A stretch of DNA of 10,594 nucleotides, taken from positions 1 to 10,594 of the forward strand of contig JAYWCV010000177.1 in NCBI GenBank assembly GCA_043780275.1. The letters run 5' to 3'. Below, one piece after another: positions 5,458 through 10,594 of the stretch (its first letter is position 1; each line of letters starts with the position of its first letter). The notes under the pieces were generated by a model. It was given only the letters and a program-made list of their open reading frames with translations, searched no databases and was not told the DNA's origin. The DNA comes from MGR-bin208 sp043780275 (GTDB taxonomy: Bacteria > Bacteroidota > Bacteroidia > Chitinophagales > Chitinophagaceae). The translations under genes were made by a program, and so were the position numbers.

Positions 5458-7740
5458 TTACATCCCGTATTTATTCAGGAATTTGATACGCATAATTTTT
5501 AATTGCTCCCAGGTATACTCATTTTCTGATAATTCATCCATGGCTACCTGTAATGATGATGTATCGCAACTTTTAAAATAATCCATAATTTCTTCCTGGT
5601 CATATTCATCCAGCATCTGGTCGATGGCATAGTCAAGGTTTAATTTGGTTCCGCTGGCAGCAATAGTTTCCATAGCTTCCAACATTTCATCCAGCCGCAT
5701 GTCCTTGTTCTTAGCAATTTGCTCCAATGGAATTTTCTTATCTGTTTGTTGAATGATATAAACCTTAAACCCACTTTTATTCAATACACTCTTCATCACA
5801 AAATCATCGGGTTTTTCTATATCATTTTCTTCTACATATTGAGCAATTGTTTCAATAAAGGGTTTGCCATATCGCAAAGCCTTTCCTTTACTTACGCCCT
5901 GACATTTTTCCAACTCTTCGATAGTAGTAGGATACAACAGTGACATGTCCTGCAGTGAGCCTTCTAAAAAAATTACAAACGGAGGCAAATTCGCTTTCTT
6001 TGCTTCTGCTTTTCGTATATCTTTCAATAATTCAAAAAGTTTTTCATCCATTACATTTTCGGCTGGCGAATCCGTTCCTTCATCATCATCCTCATTGGCG
6101 TCTTCATAAAGATTGCTGAGAATAATTTTAAACGATTTAGGTTTCTTTAAAAAGGCCTCTCCTGCTTTTGTAAATTTTAATACCCCGTATTCTTCAATAT
6201 CTTTATTCAAAAAACCTTCCAGTATTAATTGCCGGATCAGTGAATTCCAGTAATGTTCCGGCCTGTCTTTGCCTGTTCCAAATTCGGCCAGTGATTCGTG
6301 ACGGTACATTTTAATCTGTGGCGTTAATCGACCCGTTACCATCTGAACAATATAATCAGTTACAAAACTTTCGTTTAGTTTTTTAATTGCTTTCAGAGCA
6401 ATTACCGCTTCGTCTTTTGATTCTATTTTTTCTCTTGGATGTAAACAGTTGTCGCAATTTCCACAATTTTCTTTTGTGTATTCCTCACCAAAATAACTCA
6501 TTAATATTTTTCGGCGACATACTCCACTTTCTGAAAAGGCGACAGTTTCGTTGATCAATTGTGCCGTTACTTCCCGTTCACTAAGTGGCTTATCTTTCAT
6601 CAGGTGTTCCAGCTTGGAAACATCTTTGTGAGAATAATATAGAATACATTTTCCTTCCAGGCCATCTCTGCCTGCCCGGCCGGTTTCCTGGTAATAGTTT
6701 TCAATACTCTTAGGAATATTAAAATGCATAACAAACCTGATATCGGGCTTGTCAATACCCATTCCAAAAGCGATGGTAGCCACAATGACCTGCACATCTT
6801 CATTCATAAATAAATCCTGTCGGGAGGACCTTAGTTTGCCGTCTAGCCCTGCATGATAGGCAACGGCTTTTACCCCATTAGCAACCAATATTTCTGCCAG
6901 CTCTTCGGTTGTTTTTCTATTTAGTGTGTAAATAATTCCACTTTTGCCTTTGTTTTGTACAATAAATTTTACCATATGTTTTATGGTAGCATCCTTTGTA
7001 ATCTTGGGTTGAATTTCGTAATAAAGGTTGGGGCGGTTAAAGGATGAAATATAAATTTGCGGATCCCTTAAACCCATATTGCTGATAATATCGCTTTGTA
7101 CTTTGGGTGTAGCCGTTGCAGTTAATGCAATCATCGGGGCGTCCGGATTAATTTCTTGCATCATCTCTTTCAGTCTTCTGTACTCGGGCCTGAAATCATG
7201 CCCCCACTCCGAGATACAATGTGCTTCATCCACAGCAAAAAATGATATTTTCAAATCGCTGAAAAAATCAATGGTGGCTTGTCTTGTTAATGTTTCCGGG
7301 GCTACAAAAAGTAGTTTAGTTTTGCCCGTTAATAAATCATCATGAACTGCAGCAACTTCTTTTTTACTGAGTGTTGAGTTTAAAAAATGAGCAATTTCAT
7401 CATTACTATTATACCCTCTTACCAGATCAACCTGATTTTTCATTAATGCTATCAGTGGGCTCACAATAATAGCAACCCCTTCACATATCACAGCGGGTAA
7501 TTGATAACATAAACTTTTTCCTCCGCCAGTTGGCATAATCACAAACGTATCATGTCCTGCTAAAAGAGATTCAATAATTTTTTCCTGGTTCCCCTTAAAC
7601 CCTTCGAAGCCGAAATTTTCTTTTAGTTCAAGATGTAAATTTCCCTTTTTAACAATTGTGGGTTTACTGGATTGTTTAGTGAAGTTTTCGGCTTTTGACT
7701 TCTTCGCTGTCTTTGGTGCCGTTTTTGGGGTGCTACTCAT
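5458..7740 (-). CDS. recQ: ATP-dependent DNA helicase RecQ
   Basis: RecQ is a 3'-5' superfamily 2 helicase acting in recombination and repair. The 760 residues contain, in order: a Lys/Ser/Thr-rich N-terminal extension (1-33); the Q-motif region FGFEGFKGNQ (43-52); motif I MPTGGGKS (69-76); Ia IIVSPLIAL (91-99); II DEAH (171-174) with the aromatic-rich loop SEWGHDFRPEY (177-187); III ALTATATP (205-212); V ATIAFGMGIDKPDIR (321-335); VI QETGRAGRDG (351-360). The zinc site has C408, C426, C429 and C432. A winged helix (about 445-535), an acidic linker (546-560) and an HRDC domain (about 567-640) follow. The last 120 residues form an extra helical region, probably the helix-turn-helix tail seen in longer Bacteroidota RecQ proteins. 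The protein is longer than E. coli RecQ (about 610) through both extensions. It is divergent from kdsD, a pairing I recall in this phylum. No promoter box was found upstream. Confidence 0.97.
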   Translation of the reverse strand: MSSTPKTAPKTAKKSKAENFTKQSSKPTIVKKGNLHLELKENFGFEGFKGNQEKIIESLLAGHDTFVIMPTGGGKSLCYQLPAVICEGVAIIVSPLIALMKNQVDLVRGYNSNDEIAHFLNSTLSKKEVAAVHDDLLTGKTKLLFVAPETLTRQATIDFFSDLKISFFAVDEAHCISEWGHDFRPEYRRLKEMMQEINPDAPMIALTATATPKVQSDIISNMGLRDPQIYISSFNRPNLYYEIQPKITKDATIKHMVKFIVQNKGKSGIIYTLNRKTTEELAEILVANGVKAVAYHAGLDGKLRSSRQDLFMNEDVQVIVATIAFGMGIDKPDIRFVMHFNIPKSIENYYQETGRAGRDGLEGKCILYYSHKDVSKLEHLMKDKPLSEREVTAQLINETVAFSESGVCRRKILMSYFGEEYTKENCGNCDNCLHPREKIESKDEAVIALKAIKKLNESFVTDYIVQMVTGRLTPQIKMYRHESLAEFGTGKDRPEHYWNSLIRQLILEGFLNKDIEEYGVLKFTKAGEAFLKKPKSFKIILSNLYEDANEDDDEGTDSPAENVMDEKLFELLKDIRKAEAKKANLPPFVIFLEGSLQDMSLLYPTTIEELEKCQGVSKGKALRYGKPFIETIAQYVEENDIEKPDDFVMKSVLNKSGFKVYIIQQTDKKIPLEQIAKNKDMRLDEMLEAMETIAASGTKLNLDYAIDQMLDEYDQEEIMDYFKSCDTSSLQVAMDELSENEYTWEQLKIMRIKFLNKYGM

Positions 7741-8079
7741 AACCTTTGTTTACCTGATAGTTTATTTTTCTAGATTATTTAAGATAATGCTTTTTTGCCT
7801 TTTTCTATTTTATAAATTATTCAATCGGGCCCATATAATTCTTGGTTGATATATATACCTGTATAAATGTTTATTTTTGAGATACTATCCAAACGTTCTT
7901 TTGCCGCATTTAACTAGATTGATTGGCGGCTTTATTCAGCAGGAAGATCTTTTAATAGAATAATGGGTTACAAATTTACTAAATAATCAAAGTCCATTTC
8001 GTTTTAATTGTTTAAAATTGTCATTCTATATTAATCAGGTACCCGAGTTTTTTATAAATGCTATAATTTTGCGGCACAA
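7741..8079. other. Divergent intergenic region recQ/kdsD
   Basis: This is a 339-base A+T-rich gap between two divergent starts. The only element I can support is the kdsD -7 box at 8064-8071. A short inverted pair GCCGC/GCGGC, separated by about 19 bases, occurs near 7903-7930 and is not persuasive as a hairpin. I see no RNA gene, riboswitch, repeat or small reading frame with conserved features. Confidence 0.5.
8064..8071 (+). promoter_or_regulatory. Promoter -7 box of kdsD
   Basis: The bases TAATTTTG match TAnnTTTG exactly. Only 8 bases separate the box from the kdsD ATG at 8080, so the transcript would be leaderless or carry a leader of a few bases. No TTTG is seen 19 bases upstream. Confidence 0.55.
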
Positions 8080-9042
8080 ATGAATATTTCCATTAAACAA
8101 ATTGCTCTTCGAACTATTGAAATGGAAGCTGCCGCCATCAATGATCTTTCAGAATTCATAAACGATGATTTTGAAAAAGCCGTTTTAGCAATTAAAGCAT
8201 GTACCGGACGGGTGGTTATTAGTGGTATCGGAAAAAGTGCCATTATTGCACAAAAAATTGTTGCAACACTAAATTCTACCGGTACTCCATCTATTTTTTT
8301 ACACGCAGCCGATGCGATACATGGCGATTTAGGTGTAGTTACCGAAAAGGATATCGTAATTATTATCAGTAAAAGTGGAGAGAGCCCCGAAATACGGATG
8401 TTGGTTCCCCTGATAAAAAACTTTGGTAATATTTTTATCGCAATTGTTGGAAATATTGAATCCTATTTAGCTAAACATGTAGACCTTGTCCTCAATACCA
8501 CCGTACAACAGGAGGCCTGTTCCAATAATCTGGCTCCTACTACAAGTACTACTGCCCAATTGGCTATGGGTGATGCAATTGCCATGTGTTTGATGGAGCT
8601 GAATGGCTTTACCAGCAATGATTTTGCAAAATTTCATCCCGGTGGTGCACTAGGAAAGAAACTTTATCTTAGGGTAAGTGATTTATACAAAAACAACGAA
8701 AAGCCTCTAGTGAAAACTACGCAAACACTTAAAGAGGCGATTGTTGAAATGACAAAAAAACGACTGGGCTCTACGGCTGTTGTAAATGAAGAGAATCATC
8801 TGGTTGGAATTATTACAGATGGCGATTTAAGAAGGATGCTGGAAAAACCCTTAAACATTGAAACCGTGTTGGTAAAAGATATTATGTCGGTTAATCCAAA
8901 AACCATTAACTCTGATGAACTTGCAGTTAGTGCCTTGGACCTGCTAAGAAAATTACAGATAACGCAGTTACTGGTTAAAGACGGAACAGAGTATAAAGGA
9001 ATTATTCATTTACACGATCTGATAAAAGAAGGTTTAATCTGA
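8080..9042 (+). CDS. kdsD: D-arabinose 5-phosphate isomerase (KpsF/GutQ family)
   Basis: KdsD interconverts ribulose 5-phosphate and arabinose 5-phosphate, the first committed step to Kdo for the lipopolysaccharide inner core, in the cytoplasm. The 320 residues hold an N-terminal SIS sugar-isomerase domain (about 30-175) with GIGKS (49-53), HAADAIHGDLG (75-85), SKSGES (97-102), and the conserved segments LAPTTSTTAQLAMGDA (151-166) and FHPGGALGKKL (185-195). Two CBS domains follow (about 205-255 and 265-318), as in E. coli KdsD. The ATG at 8080 fits the usual short N-terminus. manC follows 38 bases downstream without an obvious promoter, so an operon supplying surface-polysaccharide sugars is likely. 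The GutQ-type paralogue cannot be excluded by motif alone. Confidence 0.94.
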   Translation: MNISIKQIALRTIEMEAAAINDLSEFINDDFEKAVLAIKACTGRVVISGIGKSAIIAQKIVATLNSTGTPSIFLHAADAIHGDLGVVTEKDIVIIISKSGESPEIRMLVPLIKNFGNIFIAIVGNIESYLAKHVDLVLNTTVQQEACSNNLAPTTSTTAQLAMGDAIAMCLMELNGFTSNDFAKFHPGGALGKKLYLRVSDLYKNNEKPLVKTTQTLKEAIVEMTKKRLGSTAVVNEENHLVGIITDGDLRRMLEKPLNIETVLVKDIMSVNPKTINSDELAVSALDLLRKLQITQLLVKDGTEYKGIIHLHDLIKEGLI

Positions 9043-9080
9043 TTTACTAATTAATTTTTCTCCTTGATAGAATAATTGTA

Positions 9081-10202
9081 ATGGCAAACTCACCAGAAGA
9101 AAAGAAAGAATCTATGAACTTGAATAAGCATAATAATGTAGCTATCATGGCTGGGGGAATAGGTAGCCGTTTCTGGCCAATGAGCAGATCAACTAATCCG
9201 AAACAATTCCTGGACATTTTAAATACAGGCAAAACCCTGATTCAGCAAACCTTTGACCGATATGCAAAGTTTATTCCCATTGAAAACATTTATGTAATTA
9301 CGGCCAACGACTATATTCCCTTGGTAAAAAAACAATTGCCTAGGATGAAAGAGGAGAATATCCTGGGTGAACCATTTCGAAAAAACACAGCACCGTGTAT
9401 AGCTTATATATCACTTAAACTTTTTTTAAAAGATCCGGAATCCAGAATGATTGTGGCTCCTGCCGATCATTTAATTTTTGAACCCGACGAGTTTATAAAA
9501 ACGTCATTATATGCGCTGGAGTTTGCAACAAAAACAAACTCGCTGGTTACATTGGGTGTAACACCAACTTATCCAAACACGGGATATGGATACATACAGC
9601 ACGACAGCAAGGAAATAAACGGAGCTGTATTTAAAGTAAAAACCTTTACCGAAAAACCAGACCTGGAATTGGCTAAAACATTTTTAAAGAGCGGTGATTT
9701 TTTATGGAACGCAGGTATATTCTTTTGGAAAACAGCCGTAATTTTAGATGCCTTTGAAAAATACCTGCCCGAAATTCATGAAGTGTTTATCGCTGAAAAA
9801 AACAGGTTGAATACCGACGAAGAGATTGACGCATTAAACGAAATATATCCGCAGTGCACAAGCATCTCCATCGATTTTGGAATCATGGAAAAAGCAGATA
9901 ATGTTTATGTTATTCCTGCCTCTTTTGGTTGGGGTGACTTGGGAACATGGAATAGTGCCTGGGAGAATATGGATAAAGATTATCTAGGAAATGCCGTTAC
10001 CGGCAAAGAGGTAATGATCATAGATGCAACACAGTGTATGGTTCATGTGCCAGATAATAAACTGGTCATTCTTCAGGGTCTGGATGATTATATTGTAGTA
10101 GATACAAAAGACGTTTTGTTGATCTGTAAAAGAGAAAACGAACAAGCCATTAAAGATTATGTGGCTGATGTAAGACGTTTTAAAAATGAAAAATATCTCT
10201 AG
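9081..10202 (+). CDS. manC: Mannose-1-phosphate guanylyltransferase
   Basis: The enzyme makes GDP-mannose from GTP and mannose 1-phosphate, for surface polysaccharides and GDP-fucose. The 373-residue protein has the nucleotidyltransferase signature AGGIGSRFWPMSRSTNPKQF (24-43), VAPADHLI (125-132), FTEKPD (189-194), LWNAGIFFW (208-216) and the metal-site region SIDFGIMEKA (262-271), followed by FGWGDLGTW (282-290). It lacks the C-terminal cupin phosphomannose isomerase domain of bifunctional ManC/AlgA (about 470 residues), so it is a guanylyltransferase only. An internal ATG at 9114, behind the purine-rich AGAAGAAAAGAAAGAA, would give a 362-residue protein beginning MNLNKHNN and is equally plausible. 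It lies 38 bases after kdsD and is probably co-transcribed. Confidence 0.93.
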   Translation: MANSPEEKKESMNLNKHNNVAIMAGGIGSRFWPMSRSTNPKQFLDILNTGKTLIQQTFDRYAKFIPIENIYVITANDYIPLVKKQLPRMKEENILGEPFRKNTAPCIAYISLKLFLKDPESRMIVAPADHLIFEPDEFIKTSLYALEFATKTNSLVTLGVTPTYPNTGYGYIQHDSKEINGAVFKVKTFTEKPDLELAKTFLKSGDFLWNAGIFFWKTAVILDAFEKYLPEIHEVFIAEKNRLNTDEEIDALNEIYPQCTSISIDFGIMEKADNVYVIPASFGWGDLGTWNSAWENMDKDYLGNAVTGKEVMIIDATQCMVHVPDNKLVILQGLDDYIVVDTKDVLLICKRENEQAIKDYVADVRRFKNEKYL

Positions 10203-10280
10203 CCCGTCCGGGATATATTTTCACTCTTTTTCTTTTGAAAACAGTTGGTTGCATAATCATTTAAAAATAAATTTTTAACC

Positions 10281-10594
10281 ATGTCGCCGATTGCCATTAA
10301 TAATATTCTCTTTCTGGATGTTGAAACCGTCCCTCAATTTCCATCCTTCAAAGACTTGCCGGATGATTGGAAAACGCATTGGCAAAAAAAATCCGACATC
10401 CTGTTAAAATATCACGAAGAAGAAACAACGGAAACTATTTACCAGCGGGCAGGTATCTATGCCGAGTTTGGAAAAATTGTTTGTATCAGCTGTGGAATTG
10501 TTTCCGGATCGGGAAAAGAAAAGAAAATCACGATCAAATCCTTTTACGGCGAGGATGAAGTGATGCTTCTGAATGAATTTATTGCCATGCTTCA
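10281..10594 (+). CDS. Predicted 3'-5' exonuclease, PolB-like fold, 3' end outside the window
   Basis: The frame opens at ATG 10281 and runs 104 codons to the window end. The N-terminus has the DEDD-type exonuclease ExoI motif FLDVETVP (11-18; D13 and E15 would bind metal). Further on come the family-typical RAGIYAEFGKIVCISCG region (56-72) and a strand like IKSFYGEDE. This fits the predicted 3'-5' exonuclease family related to the proofreading domain of DNA polymerase B (DNA_pol_B_exo2), a stand-alone protein in Bacteroidota. The later Asp motifs lie outside the window. It follows manC by 78 bases with no clear TAnnTTTG box. A run of eight A (10384-10391) lies inside the gene. The biological role of the family is poorly defined. 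Confidence 0.8.
   Translation, partial: MSPIAINNILFLDVETVPQFPSFKDLPDDWKTHWQKKSDILLKYHEEETTETIYQRAGIYAEFGKIVCISCGIVSGSGKEKKITIKSFYGEDEVMLLNEFIAML

Noticed and set aside
10203..10212. Hairpin CCCG-TC-CGGG right after the manC stop, considered as a terminator.
   Set aside because: The stem is four pairs with a two-base loop and no T-run follows directly, so it is too weak.
1..10594. Search for insertion sequences, CRISPR arrays, phage genes, toxin-antitoxin pairs or a novel defence cluster.
   Set aside because: No direct repeat array, transposase, integrase or linked small gene pair was seen. Every long frame belongs to a recognised family and the gaps are short.

Overview
The window looks like a chromosomal housekeeping segment from a member of the Bacteroidota, most likely the Chitinophagaceae or a close relative. 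The family-level guess rests on remembered resemblance of the proteins, not on a search. The phylum is supported by several gene starts preceded by the Bacteroidota -7 promoter box TAnnTTTG. One of these has the full TTTG-N19-TAnnTTTG arrangement, in front of the tRNA. The DNA is A+T-rich, and gene starts lack clear Shine-Dalgarno sequences. All identifications come from reading motifs; no database search was possible.

Layout, left to right. (1) The 5' part of a secreted class A beta-lactamase-like serine hydrolase (minus strand, cut by the window edge). (2) A divergent chromate transporter with an awkward TTG start. (3) Convergent with it, a minus-strand pair feoA-nadD, with no feoB beside it. 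(4) Divergent from feoA, ybeY and then mnmG on the plus strand. Between them lie two copies of the ParB-binding centromere site parS: one is a perfect 16/16 match to the classical consensus, the other keeps the inner 14 bases and supplies the ybeY stop codon. (5) A 154-base non-coding stretch that looks less A+T-rich than its surroundings, then a strong bidirectional hairpin terminator shared by mnmG and a tRNA-Phe(GAA) gene on the minus strand. (6) recQ on the minus strand. (7) After a 339-base divergent gap, the plus-strand run kdsD-manC (precursors for Kdo and GDP-mannose), then the start of a PolB-type 3'-5' exonuclease gene cut by the window end.

Functionally this is a mosaic of core genes: NAD synthesis (nadD), rRNA maturation (ybeY), tRNA wobble modification (mnmG), tRNA-Phe, DNA repair (recQ, exonuclease) and surface-polysaccharide precursors (kdsD, manC), plus three transport or defence-type genes (feoA, chromate transporter, beta-lactamase-like). 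The parS pair is the most informative non-coding element. It suggests that the region lies in the origin-proximal, ParB-loaded part of the chromosome. I found no mobile element, CRISPR array, phage gene or convincing new multi-gene system. The points worth a second look are the parS pair and its overlap with ybeY, an Asp in place of the third metal-binding His of YbeY, a C-A mismatch in the tRNA-Phe acceptor stem, the unexplained mnmG 3' region, and the start of the chromate transporter gene.
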